Of a stretch of DNA of 64,000 bases, positions 11,477 through 23,693 are shown in pieces (positions within the stretch are counted from its first letter, which is position 1; each line of letters begins with the position of its first letter). The notes under the pieces were generated by a model. That model did no database searches and was not told where the DNA came from. It was given only the letters and a program-made list of their open reading frames with translations. This DNA comes from Plasmopara viticola. Its lineage: Eukaryota; Oomycota; Peronosporomycetes; Peronosporales; Peronosporaceae. The stretch is taken from assembly GCA_001695595.3 (NCBI GenBank), contig MBPM02000085.1, positions 1 to 64,000 on the forward strand. The letters are read 5' to 3'. Both the position numbers and the translations under genes were made by a program.

Positions 11477-13037
11477 CTAAGACAAAATAAAGCTCGTGTT
11501 GGAGTAGTCCTCCAGCAGCGGATTGTACCTGGTTATCACAGAGAAGCAGCTTCGTTTAGAAATGACGTACATGCAATCGGCAAGTAAGCGATCATATACC
11601 GAGTTATCGTCTTGGTCTTGTCCACGTCAGCAAATTCCTTTAAAAAGTCGGATGACTTTACGATTGAAACCTACACAATTGGCAAGCAAGATGAGTCAAT
11701 CATTGAAATGGACTATAATGTACCCCTGTACCTCATCGGATTGGCGCTGAAGAGCAGAGCAATACGCTTTCTTGAACCTACTAAAATCAGTAGGAAAGAA
11801 CACATCTGCGATTCCGCCTTGCACCAGGTACGTGTCGTGGTCGTGAGTCACACCTGAAGGCACGAAAGGATCAATGACTTCTTAGTCTCGACAAAAGTCA
11901 GTATTGGGACTATACATTTTTTCTTCATACCTGTGACCTTCGATGCCACGAGCGGTGCATTTCCGGCGGAGAGCGTTCCAGCAGATGTCGCTGTGGTGCT
12001 TAGCGGGTGGTTGATAGCTCTAATTGGAGAATTTTTATCAAGGTTTGGAGCTGGGAGCGAGTCGAAGTCGGCAGCAATGAGATGGTGTTTTGGAAACGCT
12101 GTGCGGAGCGTATTCAGTAGTTGCATGGCACCCGTTGGAATGAAAGACGAAGTCAGGACTGGGTCCTGTTTGCCCAGCAAATGCCGCACACGCCGTGCTA
12201 GACCAGTGTTGTTATTGTACGAAACGCGCAGCGGTAGATCACAGCCAAAGTAGCGAAGGGTCTGGCGAATAAGCATGTCTTTGATCGGCCTTGTGGCCTC
12301 CTCCAGTACCAGACCGTCCGCTCCGTTTTGCATTTTAACGACGGTCTCGTACCATTTGCCATCTCGTAGCAAGATTTTATCGTGGGGCAAGTTGTCTAGC
12401 ACCTCAAACGCCAGGAAGAAGCACTGAGAAGTGATGGGCGCATGTGTGTCTGCGAAGGTCAAGATGTCTTGGTTAATGACTGTGCAATGTTGTGGATGCA
12501 CGCTAGTCAAGCGCTTGCGCTGACGCTCGGCCATTACGGGGCTAATCTCAATAAGTGTGTACTGGGTTTTGTGGTATACTTCCGGTACATGCTCTTTCAG
12601 ATAGTTTAGAATGTGCAGCGCATTCGACCCGGAGCCGCCGCCAATTTCGATAATTTCGAGGTCCTGGCGGAAGAAAGGCGAGTTGAGCATATAGCGCGCC
12701 AATGCCTGTGAGTAGTATGGCGCAAAATTTCTACGGGTGTCAGCCAAGCTTCAGGGCTCTTCTCGTACAGCTTTGCTACGACGTTGCGGTACTCTCCTGC
12801 GCCCCATAAGTTGCCAAAGTCGATGCCTTGCGTCGGTGCATGCAGCACCTCTCGATGTGGTGTTGTAAAGTACCCTTCTTCTTTAGCATACAGCGACGCG
12901 TAAATAAACTCGCGTGTCAACACAGCGTTGGCATCGATAGCATTAGAACAAGCACGCGTTTGCCGGAGTGTACGTTGCCAAGCTTGTAAGCGAGCAGCTC
13001 TTAAGGCCGCACCTGTCGATATCATGGGTTTATTCAT
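11477..13037 (-). CDS. DUF185/MidA-family SAM-dependent methyltransferase, mitochondrial type
   Basis: Exons on the minus strand: 13037-11931, 11880-11732, 11670-11600 and 11528-11477; introns are 50, 61 and 71 nt, all GT-AG. The N-terminus is Arg/Ala-rich without early acids, like a mitochondrial presequence. It is followed by LTREFIYASLYAKEEGYF, a SAM-binding IEIGGGSGSN motif, EVLDNLPHD, DHDTYLVQGG with FFPTDF, and the family C-terminus YNPLLEDYSNTSF. The IEIGGGSG/EVLDNLPHD signature belongs to the DUF185 subgroup related to NDUFAF7 rather than to classical NDUFAF7, so a complex-I role is uncertain. The frame breaks once at 12724-12727 (a run of four A on the plus strand). One extra base there joins the two frames exactly at conserved sequence and gives 459 residues with all phases correct. 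I read this as a probable assembly error in a live gene. Confidence 0.85.
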
Positions 13038-13124
13038 TATGAATGAAATGTTGAGATAAGTCTAAAATTGGTCGTAAAATATTTAATAAAAATGTGAATT
13101 TGTATTTGTTTGCGAAGAGATACC
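13038..13124. promoter_or_regulatory. 87-bp divergent intergenic region (bidirectional promoter)
   Basis: Only 87 bases separate the ATG of the methyltransferase (13037, minus) from the ATG of VPS33 (13125, plus). Both 5' untranslated regions and both core promoters must therefore lie here or overlap the genes. The region is AT-rich. I did not identify a convincing oomycete initiator element on either strand. Confidence 0.6.
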
Positions 13125-15087
13125 ATGTCCAAGGCGTGTACGCTGGAAAACGGGGTGCTGAACCTGGCGGTCCTGCGTGAAGATTCCCGACGCGAACTCT
13201 TTTCAATTCTGGACTCAATTGGCAAGGACATTTGCTTTGTATTGGATCCGGATCTCAACGGCCCGCTCAACCATGTGCTCGTGGACGGTACGGCGGTGTT
13301 AAAAAATCACGGCGTCAAGGATTTTCATGCATTTGGCAAGACAGTCAAAACGAGCTGTGAGTGTGTGCTATTCCTTGTGCGACCATCGGCTCGGTCCGCG
13401 CGCTACGTGGCCAAGTATGTCCGCGACCTGGGGCCTGACAAGTCCTCCAATTCCAAAAAGCGCTTTTATTTGTATTACGTCAGCCGTCGCACACTCGTCT
13501 GCGACGAAGTGCTAAAGAAAGAAGGCGTGTTTGGTAGCCTTAGCGTTGGCGAGTACAAGCTTGATCTCATTCCGTTTGACGACGATGTGCTTACACTCGA
13601 GCTGGATGCGTGCTTTAAAGAGTTTTACGTGGACGGTGACAAGACAAATCTTCACACTATTGCAGCTTCACTCATCAAGTTGCAGACTGTTTTTGGTATG
13701 ATTCCGCATGTCAAGTATAAAGGGACAATGGCCAAAGTCATTTTTCAGATGATGGCGCACTTCCGTCGGGAGCAAGAGGTGTCTGGCAGTCCTATCGCCG
13801 TGCTAGACCCTGAAATCGACACGGTCGTGCTCATTGACCGTAATGTAGACCTTGTCACGCCCATGTGCTCCCCCATGACATACGAAGGACTATTGGATGA
13901 AATCCTGGGCATTACACATGGCTTCATCACTGTTGACGCCGAGCTGATTGCCGATGACGATGGCGCCACTCCAAACAACAACGCCAACCGTCCTGCTCAA
14001 GTCTCGGTGCCGCTAAATTCAAATGACAAATTGTATGCTGAAGTGAGGGATTACCACGTTGAGCGTCTTGGCATGAACCTGCAGCAACAAGCGCGCGAGA
14101 TTCGCGAGCGTTACGACGAGTTTCGGAAGAACCGCGACGCATCCATCAGCGAAATTCGCGAGTTTGTAAAGCGTATTCCGGGTTTAAAACAAAACTACCA
14201 GTCGCTTCAGCAACACATCAATTTGGCCGAGCTTATAAAAAAGACGACGGACTCAAAGCGATTTTGTGATCTCAAGGATGCAGAGAACATGGTCCTTATA
14301 GGCGAAACGATTTTCGAGCAGCTTGAAGAGCGTATTGGGGATCAAGAGCCTCTGCTTGGCGTGCTACGTCAATTCTGCCTGCAATCTGTGGCTGCTGGGG
14401 GCATCAAGACGAAAAATTATGCGCATCTTAGTCGCGAACTTTTACAAACGTACGGCTTCGAAATGATGTTGGCACTAAGCAATCTGGAAAAGGCTGGTTT
14501 GCTTAGTCGGCGTGATACTATGTGGAATGAAGTCAGTGGCTTTGGTCTTGCCCGCAAATCATTTCGCTTGCTTAACGAGGATGTGGATCCGCGTAATCCT
14601 CGCGATTGTGCCTATGTCAGCAAAAGTCACGCCGCTGGTTACGCTCCGCTTTCTGTGCGTATTGTGGAGAGCGCAATCAAGCCTCGTGGCTGGAGTGCAG
14701 TTCAGGAAGGTCTGCGTCAGCTACCTGGGCCCTCGGGGGAAGTCTCGCAATCGACAAATAAAAACGCAGGTGACGACCCCGCAGCTCCTGCTACTGTGCC
14801 AAAGCTTGACAATTTTGGAAGCGAAGAACGCAAGGTACTTCTCGTGTACTATCTTGGGGGTGTAACCTTTATGGAAATCGCTGCACTGCGTCATTTGTCC
14901 CGTCAGCCTGACTGTAAGTAATTGTATTGGTGCAATGCACCTTTTTGTTGCTAATTTGGCTCTCTTTTCTTTTATCGTAAACGCAGGCATGTACGACATA
15001 ATTGTCGCGACGACGAAGATCGTAAATGGCGACACGCTGCTCAAGTCGTGTTTTGACAAGGAAGTTTTACGTTTTTTAAGGCTGTAA
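13125..15087 (+). CDS. VPS33: VPS33, Sec1/Munc18-family vacuolar sorting protein
   Basis: Subunit of the HOPS/CORVET tethering complexes, which binds SNAREs at endosome and vacuole membranes. Exons 13125-14913 and 14987-15087 are joined by a 73-nt GT-AG intron (phase 1), giving 629 residues against about 600 for the family. The Sec1 fold is visible throughout: an N-terminal domain starting near LDSIGKDICFVLDPDLNGPL, the RFYLYYVSRRTLVCDEVL segment, the central VVLIDRNVDLVTPMCSPMTY block that is highly conserved in VPS33/Sec1 proteins, and a C-terminal strand YDIIVATTKIVNGDTL encoded by exon 2. A shorter reading from the TTG at 13110 is rejected in favour of the ATG at 13125. The gene is intact, with no frameshift. 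It shares a very short divergent promoter region with the methyltransferase gene. Confidence 0.93.
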
Positions 15088-15542
15088 GTTAAGTGGCGGG
15101 GAAGTGGCGACTGCTGGCAATTTTTGGTAGCTAATACGTTGCTTAGTCCACTTCAATACATACACCACCTTTGCTGGGATACCAACTGAGCCATTTTCAC
15201 AACGGAAAGTCAAGCTTTTGTGTTGACTGCTGGGCCAAACTTAAAGACGAGCTTTTGTGGGAAAAGCTCACCCTCTCGGTGATTGTGCCGGTGTGCATAA
15301 GTGTAAGTAGGGCATAAACGTAGGATAAACTGTGTATTGATTTGTCGCTGAACTCTTAAGACCGGTGGTTAACAAATGGTCGTTTATCGAAAGAGAGTAA
15401 AGCTTCCAACACGCCTCCTCCGTGCAATGTATCGTGTCACCTGGTGATATTTTGGAGTCATAACAAACCACCTTAGCGCATCCATTAGGCGCTGCTCCAA
15501 AAAGTTGCTAACTTTTTTCGGCCTAAGAAAACGGATGCCTTT
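15088..15542. other. intergenic, no gene seen
   Basis: The 3' flank of VPS33 and start of a 10-kb gene desert. No gene, RNA or repeat was recognised. Confidence 0.5.
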
Positions 15543-15899
15543 GCAGATCGAACTGCTGCCAAGCAGCTGGAATGCTTTGCGGCGTTCGAGATGTACGAGC
15601 AAAGCCTATGCTTTAGGGTCCTGGTAGCACAGGCTTCGCTAGCTCCGGTGGTGGCGCCTACTGCGGGGCTCGAGTTTAGGAGCTTTAGAGCTCCACTTTT
15701 AATGAAGAGGATATACACTATATTCTTTTCTGGACCATGAAGTAAAGATGGTCAGATCGCAGATGATCACGTGCGCGTAAAAATAGCTCTCTCTTACTTG
15801 AAAGGTCGGGCTGAAGGCTACATACTCGCACTCCAGCTGAGTTGCTTAGATACAAGTAAAAGGGCAATCAGAAGCAACGTTTCTTGTGGCGAACGTTAA
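15543..15899 (+). pseudogene. probable Gypsy-type gag relic
   Basis: Two open segments in shifted frames (15543-15740 and 15750-15899). The second reads DDHVRVKIALSYLKGRAEGY, matching the usual gag pattern of a helix ending in ALSYLKGRA followed by an aromatic. The upstream segment would be the spacer before it. No LTR, protease or polymerase is attached, so this is an isolated fragment at most. Confidence 0.4.
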
Positions 15900-17820
15900 G
15901 TATCGCTAGCTTTCACGTTGTTTAATTTGCGAGCAAAGCAGGCGTGACTGTCATATATATATGCTGATAAATTTTGGGTGTTTGCGGCCTAATTTGCTGG
16001 AGCATCACTCCCGAGAATGTCATGATAAAAGACGGTATACGGGTGGGTCCGCCTCGCACTTAACGCAATAAAGCGAAGGTAGCAGCGATGGAGAAGGTGA
16101 TTTGAGTTGACATTGAAAAAAAAATCAAGAACAGATTCGCCTCCCCTCCAAATGTCGGAAATAGGCAGCTCCTCGTCCTATAGGATCCGTGTGATGTTGT
16201 CCTTAAGCCCGCTGACTCGGGTCCAGTCTCATAAAGTAAGCGCAGCAAATTGAAGCAACACCCGCTGTTTTGGCTTTGGCAAGCATGAGATCTATGCGTG
16301 TTGTGAAGTAGGACGACGAAGTGATCCATGCTCTTTGAGGGGTTCACTAGCAGCAGCCGCGCCCTTAGTCAGGAAAACTAGATGTAGTTTACTGCTGGCT
16401 GTACACGCAGGTGTACGACGCTATGAAAAATGATTTCGATTTATGGGAGACTATGGCGCGTCGAGGGATTTTGCGCGTTGGCAACCAATTGAGGTCAGCC
16501 AATACATATCAAATGATGACCTATGAAAGAACAACGCAAACAGATCGATTTTGGTTCAACCAGCCGATGGAATAATTCTGACGTCCCAAAAGACGAAATT
16601 ATCCTGGTCGTAAAACAAATCTTTGACTGCACAAACTAATTTCTTTTTCCTAGTATAGACAGGTGTGCGCTTGATTTGTAAATGCCGTGGCTAGATAATT
16701 ATGAGCTTTAAATCGATTACTGGAACAAGGCTACAAGCTCCAGCTACTTAATTTTAACGCTGCAGAGGTTTGATGAGTCATATCCCTACTCTGTTGTGCT
16801 CGTGGTTTCTTTAAAAAGAATATGTGCAGGTACACGCCTAGAATAAAAATTGGAGCTATCATAAGTAACCTTGACACCACGATTCAGACATGACAACGGC
16901 TCTACATTGTTCGGCGTTTAGCACGTTAGCTTGAAAGAAGCGGCTGGCGAAGACGCTAACGAAAGTATTTCTTAAATCCGCGCTAAGTGAATTCACAGAG
17001 GGATAATATGGCGCACCGAGCTGCAATTAGCATAGGTCTGCGAGATGCAGTGAGTAGCACCGTTCAATAAGTAGATAAAAATGCACCTTCAAAAGCCGGA
17101 AGCAAAGCTTCGCAAGCAACTTGCGCAGGTCTGCACAACGCAGTAGGTTAGGTGGCTCCAAAGGTGGATTACGCTGTTATCCTAAGGGTGTAAAACTATC
17201 GAAAGCGGGGATGCGACCTAATTTAAAGATGTGTTGAGCGAGACTGTGCTTGACAAAGTGACTTATTCATAAGGATAATTGACAGCTCGGCTGGTCACTG
17301 TCACGACAGGTGCGAAGCTACTTAAGCTTTAAAACTACGAGATTTCATTTTTGGGAGGATTTAGAGTTCGGAAATACTTCAAAAATGTTTTTTTCGAATA
17401 AAAACCCTTCTTGAAGATACAGATGCATTTTCGTCTATATTTGAATGGAAGCGTACGTTACGCCTTTATTAAGAGAACCTAAGTATACCCAATATGGAAG
17501 GAAGACTTGGATGTTATAACCAGAAACTCATATCAACCTCGACTAGATAGAGAGTAAGACACACGTGTCAAGAGACAATGCAATCGACACGAGAGCAACG
17601 ATAACTAATTGATTCCTTCTTCTCTATAGAGGCAAAAAGTAGCATGATGGAGGAGCTAAAAATTCTGCACTAGTCGCCACTTTTTGTGTTTTAAGCCGAA
17701 CGAAACATACATGATTATAATAAGCTGAACAGTGTAATAATCCCTTTTCAAATACCTATTCTACGGAGAAACGTTCTACGTCACAATATGTCTCTTTTTT
17801 ATGTACACTACACTGTTTAA
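15900..17820. other. gene desert, no gene seen
   Basis: AT-rich DNA without a supported gene. A 20-base stretch near 17,168 resembles a conserved mitochondrial large-subunit rRNA segment but the flanks do not (see rejected items). The last 12 bases, 17809-17820, are the upstream target duplication of the SINE-like copy that follows. Confidence 0.5.
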
Positions 17821-18146
17821 GCTTGGAAAAGGTCGGGGTGACGCCCTCCTTCCAAGCGCGGGGGCTAAATGCTCGCGCGCTTCGGGCAGGTGCTCTCGGG
17901 CATCTGCAGGTCTCTAACGAGTCTCACCCTCGACGCGACGGTCTCCAGCACCGGGCGCCACCTGGGCTCTTACCAAGTCAGAGCTAAGCAAAATAATGGA
18001 AGACCCTCACGACCTCGGTGCTGGATGCACTGCCCGCCGAACGAGACTCGACGTATGCGGACACCACTCTATGCCGTGGACTAGCCAGACTGAGCCTAGC
18101 ACGTGCATAACTTGGCAACGCGATAATGCAATACATTACATTACAT
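17821..18146 (+). mobile_element. SINE-like element, copy 1
   Basis: A 326-bp member of a four-copy family in this window. It starts GCTTGGAAAAGG, runs through a GC-rich body (cgcgcgcttcgggcaggtgc, then ctgggctcttaccaagtcag, then gcacgtgcataacttggcaa) and ends in an ATTAC-type pentanucleotide tail. Perfect 12-bp target duplications TACACTGTTTAA flank it (17809-17820 and 18147-18158). There are no terminal inverted repeats. It lacks genuine coding capacity, although a 71-codon frame runs through it. The structure (short, non-coding, tailed, variable-length duplication) fits a SINE or other LINE-mobilised element; I could not place a convincing Pol III A/B box. Confidence 0.82.
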
Positions 18147-18158
18147 TACACTGTTTAA

Positions 18159-20641
18159 TAAACGAATGCTATCACATTTAAGCAGAATAGTTGGAAAATC
18201 TCCTTACGGCGATTACTAAGGTCAGCGCTTTATTGTTCGTAGTTATATAATCGCTATCGAACGCCCGACGACGTTAACTCGTTGGGTCACACAATTATTC
18301 TGACCATTAGACCTTCGCCCGGGCATGCTTCGACGATATTTATGTCCATCGGATACTATTAAGGGCTAGATACGGGTAAGCTCTGAGGTCATGAGAGCCG
18401 ATATGCTTCTTGTTTACTAGACAAACGCGTCTTTGTGACAGAAGATCTAAAAGTCCCTGTTTTCTGTACTGCGAGAGAACCTCGCAACCACGCAGAATGA
18501 TATTGGCACATGCAAAAAGCGACACGGCTTTATTACGCGCTCCACATTAAAGGATCTAGGTGCGGCAATCTCGCCTTGGAATGAAGTTGTAGCGATAATA
18601 CTTGTGCGACCAAAAATATGCGCTTTGAATCGATCTTGAGATTCGTCTTCGCAGTCAAGGCGTGATCTCTTCGGGGTAACTCCAACCTCTTACGACAATT
18701 GAGGCCCTTGATACGACATTGAGGCTAATTGTTCTTGCGACTCCTGAGCTTTGCAATGCTTCACATCATAGAAGAAGATATCCGAGATGCGTCAAATAGT
18801 CACTTCCCTACTCACTGCGTATAAAGACCACACACTTTTGGAATTCAACTTCTCGGTCTTGTGGTGGTGAGACTAGGCGCTACCAGCCATGGCTTTTCGA
18901 CCTCCTTGCCTGCAAATGCAAAGTCGAGTGCAGGACAAATGCCGTGGAAAAGGTGTCAGGAGAAACTCAGCCCTCATACGAGATTTAATTTTCTTGAGAA
19001 ATTTAAGACTACCCACACAAAATGTTGGACGCTTTCAGAAGTCGATAATGTACGCCGACACATGACTTACTAGAACCTCAAAAGGTTCAATTACATAACA
19101 TTTATTTTCTTGATGAGCTCACACAAGTGATCGGGTCTTATGATTTTGTAACGATTTACACCGTTCAATATACAAAAAGTGAGGTTTTTTTCTTAGCAAA
19201 TCTTAATTTTGTTACGCGCAAACGCAATTGCTTTCCTTGTCCTGTATGTTTTGCGGAGCCGATAGTTGCAAAGGCGGACAGCTGTTTAGCTCGACCCAAT
19301 CTCTTACTGTCCCAGAAGAACTCGCAGATTTGAGCTTACGGTACTTTGATGATGATGGTGAAGAGTTAGGGTCCGTCATAGCGAAGCCGCATTGCTGAGT
19401 GCAAGATCAATCATTGACAGCTTCTCGGCTTTTAAAGATGGCACTTCAGTGCGCATGCTGTGCCGAGTATCTTCGGGCACATGATGAACTTTTCCGGTCG
19501 AACTAATTGTTCAAAAATGGTCTGCTATGACACCAGCAGACAATCTTCTAGCAAATGCAACAGCGCTTGAAAGAGCGCAGCAGTAAACAGCGGTCTCTTT
19601 TCAATAACAATGTGTCCGGAAGTCCATAGATGAATTTATTACCGCATTTAAAACCGGATTTTCTCCTTGCAATATACTCTGGCGATACTAACAACAATAT
19701 GCTCTACTTCCTGGTAATAGAAAGACAAAGTAGAGACTTATAAACTTTCAGCAGCCCACCAGTACTGCAAAGATCAGCAAAGAAGCCGAATTGTCAATGC
19801 GGAATTCACCCTTTGGTACGTATATAAGATAATCACATACTTGACCACCTTCTGTTAAATATGGGGCCACAAGTATATTGTGCAAACCAAAAACTACGGT
19901 TTCTTTTGTCCACTCATATTAATTTAATTGCGATCGCTGTCTAGGGGTCAAACACTCGACTTTGGCATCATCATCTGCAACAAATGGTCACACTAAGAGC
20001 TCCGGATTGGCGCCCGCTTTGTCTGTCGGATGAAACCGTTCGTCAATTAATCTTCCAGCGCTACAAGTTTGAGGAAACGCATAGTTCGTATTTCGAGAAC
20101 ACGCGTTGGAGAGCACATTAAATCAAAAAGTGTAAATAGTTAAGAATGACAGCCTTTCTTTAATACAAGGGTGTATGTATCGGCGTGTCAAGAATGCATG
20201 GTTTGCATATACCATAAAGAGGTCAGAGCTTCTCAAAGCTATCTCAGTGCGTGAGAGTTGGTTCAGGTCTGCAGTTCCCAGTCAAAAGCATCGCAATAAA
20301 CGGAGCCACTTGTCCGGCACCGCCAAAGAAAGTGTCGTCTTAGGCCTTCCTTGATTATATTATTAGCATCCTGCTCGAGAGCCACTCAGTTTTTTATCTA
20401 TAGATCAGAAATAGGCTTTATTAGACTCGGATAGCCAGCAACGTACTTTTGCGAGTGATTGTCGAGGTCAAGCCAAGCTAACTAGACTTTACTGTGATTT
20501 GTTGACACTATCTCTAGTCTCTTCCTTATACCATCGGTATTGGCGATAATCTTGGGAGGCATTGCAGGTCAAGGTTTGCCCAAAAATGCGTGAAATGCTT
20601 TGTGGGGCGTTAAGCATGATTGTCAAGTCTGCTTACAAATC
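18159..20641. other. gene desert with one dispersed-repeat fragment
   Basis: No gene supported. About 19,830-19,960 shares two blocks with 42,395-42,735 (a stretch reading ttgaccacc...gcaaacca and a later stretch around ccactcatatta...gcaatcgctg, closer together here than at 42 kb). This indicates an old dispersed repeat of unknown class. Confidence 0.5.
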
Positions 20642-21028
20642 TTACCCAGTTCGAGACAAGCCCTCGAGCGATAAAGCTATTGCTACAGCATTTGGGCAAA
20701 AATAGGCTAGAATGACGAAGAGCTCGTAGCACTTCTTATCGCCTTCATTGCCTGGAGGTGGGACTATTTGTAAGCCACCGGTAAAGGCAAATGGTGCACA
20801 ACCGTTCGCCGTCGTGACGAAGCTGGAGGTACCTCCTAAGCCTATCTTGCTGTACGAAGATTTGGTGAGAAAGCTACTTTGATCGCTATCATAGTCACAC
20901 GTGCAGCCTTTGGTGTAGTCGCACCCATGGGTGCACAAGTTGGCTTTGGTGGAAAACACCTTTTTGTCGACTAAGCAATCTTCTCGGAGGTTGCCTCGGC
21001 TATCGCTTGGTGCCCGACCGAATGGCAA
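20642..21028 (-). other. uncertain 128-codon open frame, Cys-rich N-terminal half
   Basis: Open frame starting at ATG 21028. The product would have the cysteine pattern CTHGCDYTKGCTC, then a Ser/Gly-rich stretch, then GGLQIVPPPGNEGDKKC and a hydrophobic end. The residue usage looks more protein-like than the neighbouring chance frames, but I recognise no family, no signal peptide is encoded and no upstream exon could be defined. It could be a single exon, a pseudogene fragment or chance. Confidence 0.3.
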
Positions 21029-22493
21029 GTTAATTCATTATGACCGACTGAAACTATTTAACCTTCGAATCAAATTCAAATCGGTGATGAATGACTCTCA
21101 GCTCTCCACTATTGGATGTTACCCGAGTTTATGTGGAAGAGAAAAGCCAGAAAAATCATTTAAAAATAGCATTTTTGCAGAAAAAAAAGCCATTAACATG
21201 GTTGCCCCTGGTCCACGACACGTTATTTATACTGGCGGTGTATGATGAGATGTTTTCAAAAGATGTGTCCACTGGGGATAATGTTTATTGTAATTGCGAT
21301 AATAAACTCAGCCGCACGTAAGCAATCATAGATGAAAGAAGTTAACTTCTGATTTATTATTAAATCGCTTTTGCGATCGCGTTCTATTGCACATATCGAC
21401 CCTTTAAACCAAAAAGACGGTCTGGATTGACGGGAAGAGTTTGGGAGAGCAGAGCCCACGTGCGTCTTGTGTGCGCTGCCGCAGCAAAAGACGTGATGGC
21501 CGTGGCGTAGGTAGTGAATCTTGATGTCACTCTTTTTCCTAGATAGTGTTTTTGTGTAGCGCTATGTATTTTAAGAATCTAGAAGTTTGTACAAAGGCAC
21601 TCTGCCAATATCACTTTCGCCTATTTGACCTTCTGGAGAAATAAAATGGTATCATGGGCTTTTTCTAAAAGGAGCGCATCGTGGCGGTCGAGCCTCGTAC
21701 CAACTTTAGTCTGCCATCTGCACTGCTGGCTCCGTCTCGAGGTTACGCAGCAACTTGCACAGAGGATCGTGCAGGATGGAACAAAACGCCGAGCATATAA
21801 AAAATCGGCTATTTGTATAAAATGAAGTTTAAAAAATGGTGGCTTCAAAGACTGTATCGGTAAATATACGGGTATGCACAATGAGGTAATTTAAAAGACC
21901 TCATATATTAGCTTTGATTGAATTCTGAGGGTCTCTGATTGGTCAGATTAGTATAATTATAATTTAAACTTATCTTTAATCGTCATCGCCATCCTTTCAA
22001 GCTTTGACGCACGCCAACCCCATTTTCCTCTTAAATCCAGTAAACGCTGCTCGAATTTGTTAAAGTGGCTTTTCTCCAGCCTATAAAAGGTGTGTACTGA
22101 ATTCTAGGAGAGGCTGGGATAGCTGTCAATGCGCAGTTAATCGCTGAGGGCTATGTTCTCATAATCAAGCGCACCAAGTGCGTTGGTAACAGGAAAGATG
22201 GAGCCATCAAAAGTATAGCTCTGTGGTGCTCTCAAGGTCACAAGCCAATTGCCAACAATGATGCAGCGAGCCCTCGAAGGCGTACCAAAGCCAGCCGCAG
22301 CACTGGTTGCCCTTATGAAGCTGCTGACAAACGAGTGAAGGTTGGTAAAGATAATGATGGCAACAACAACTTTGACTTGGAAGTGGAATTTGTCAAAAGA
22401 GAACACAACCACCAATCCTTTGAAAACGCCTTTGTTCGACACTCGGGCATGCACTCAGCGCAGAAGCTCGCGAGCAAGTCCTACTGTTGAGCA
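21029..22493. other. gene desert, no gene seen
   Basis: AT-rich DNA with short open frames on both strands (for example 22137-22454, minus, and 22342-22734, plus, which overlap each other). None shows a conserved motif. Confidence 0.45.
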
Positions 22494-22745
22494 ATGCCGG
22501 TGTCAAGGAGATTGGTGGGGAGTATCGAAAAAGAGAGATTGTTGGATCCTGAGCAAATACAGGGTCGTGGGAGGTCCGCTGTTGCAACAAACTGTGGAAC
22601 GACCCGCGATCTATCGCGCTTCGAGAATGCGAAGGTCACCCTCAACCCTTCCAGGCGTCGCAATTGTCGCAATTGTGGGTTGCCAGGTCATAATGCACGA
22701 ACATATGAACAAGCTGCACCTCCAGAACCATTAATCCTCAATTGA
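22494..22745 (+). pseudogene. zinc-knuckle fragment, probable transposase C-terminus
   Basis: An 83-codon frame contains a GRGR (AT-hook-like) segment followed by RRRNCRNCGLPGHNARTYE. This is a CX2CX4HX4 zinc knuckle whose last Cys is replaced by Tyr. The combination of a GRGRP-like stretch followed by a knuckle of this type is usual at the C-terminus of MULE/FAR1-related transposases. The remainder of such a protein was not found in the upstream DNA, so this is a decayed fragment. Confidence 0.4.
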
Positions 22746-23183
22746 TAGCAGCTTCATAAGGGCAGGCAGTGCTGAGGCTGGCTTTTTGTGAGGGTATGTT
22801 GCGTTATCGTTGACAGCTGGCTGCAACGAAATATTATTATAGTTGGGGGGGAAATGGATAAGATATACCTCTTTCAAATGATTTTATATATATATATCAA
22901 TGGAAAAAATCTATTTTTAATTACATTTTTTCCACTCAAATGTAAAGAATCTACCTACGTAGTAAGAAAACTATTAGAAAATAAATAACAAAGAAATGTA
23001 CCTAACTCACCAAAGAAAATGTACTTTGATGCTGTGCATTACTGGTGCATCGACGCTTGTTGTGTCTTACTTGACCACAGCTGCCGCATCTATAAACACT
23101 TTTTGGCGCGTCAAATTATAATGTAGCATGCTGTGATTCGATTCGATTCTTTTTGGGTCGACCTTTTCGTTTCGACAGATTGG
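22746..23183. other. AT-rich spacer, no gene seen
   Basis: Very AT-rich stretch between two transposase-like relics, including a TATATATATAT run near 22,886. No gene recognised. Confidence 0.5.
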
Positions 23184-23613
23184 TTAGAGATGCTCACTCT
23201 TTACCAAATCACTTTTTGTCACAAATGGCTTCACTTCGAGTACTTCATCGTAGGCAAGTAGATACGTTTTGGTTAACCACACATCCCCTAATAACAATTC
23301 TGCACGTGCTGCATCGAGGTGTCGACATGGAGCATTCATATCCTTCACATAACCGGATGCGCAGGTACCACTAATACTGTTTACCTCAATAGCATACTCC
23401 ATTGGCTTGTTTTTTCCAATTTGAACCAACGCAACAAACGATGTAGTTGAACTTTGACATACTTGAATTGTTTTCACAATTTGAACATCTAAGTGATGCA
23501 ACTTGCAGCATAGGAGTAACCACACCCCACTGTCTGGTGTGTCCTGCAAATTCGAGCCACTTTGTAACAAAGATTTGAACCTGCGCCATCTCTCTGTTTG
23601 CATTGCATCTCAA
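23184..23613 (-). pseudogene. SWIM-type zinc finger relic (MULE-like transposase?)
   Basis: A 139-codon frame has the segment VNSISGTCASGYVKDMNAPCRH followed by LDAARAELL. The spacing and the PC-x-H ending match a SWIM finger (C-x-C...C-x-H) with the first Cys pair degraded. SWIM fingers are typical of MULE transposases. No catalytic domain was found upstream on this strand, and the nearby zinc-knuckle fragment is on the opposite strand, so the two need not belong together. Confidence 0.4.
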
Positions 23614-23693
23614 TCATCTCTTCGAAGATTGTATGCAATAAAATTACTATTGAAAGGCATAAATTCTCTATTTTTTTACATGTACATTCTTGC

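Noticed and set aside
17165..17190. Similarity to a conserved mitochondrial large-subunit rRNA stretch (GGATTACGCTGTTATCC)
   Set aside because: Only about 20 bases agree. The flanks do not match rRNA, and the short motif is of the animal-mitochondrial form rather than the bacterial-like oomycete form.
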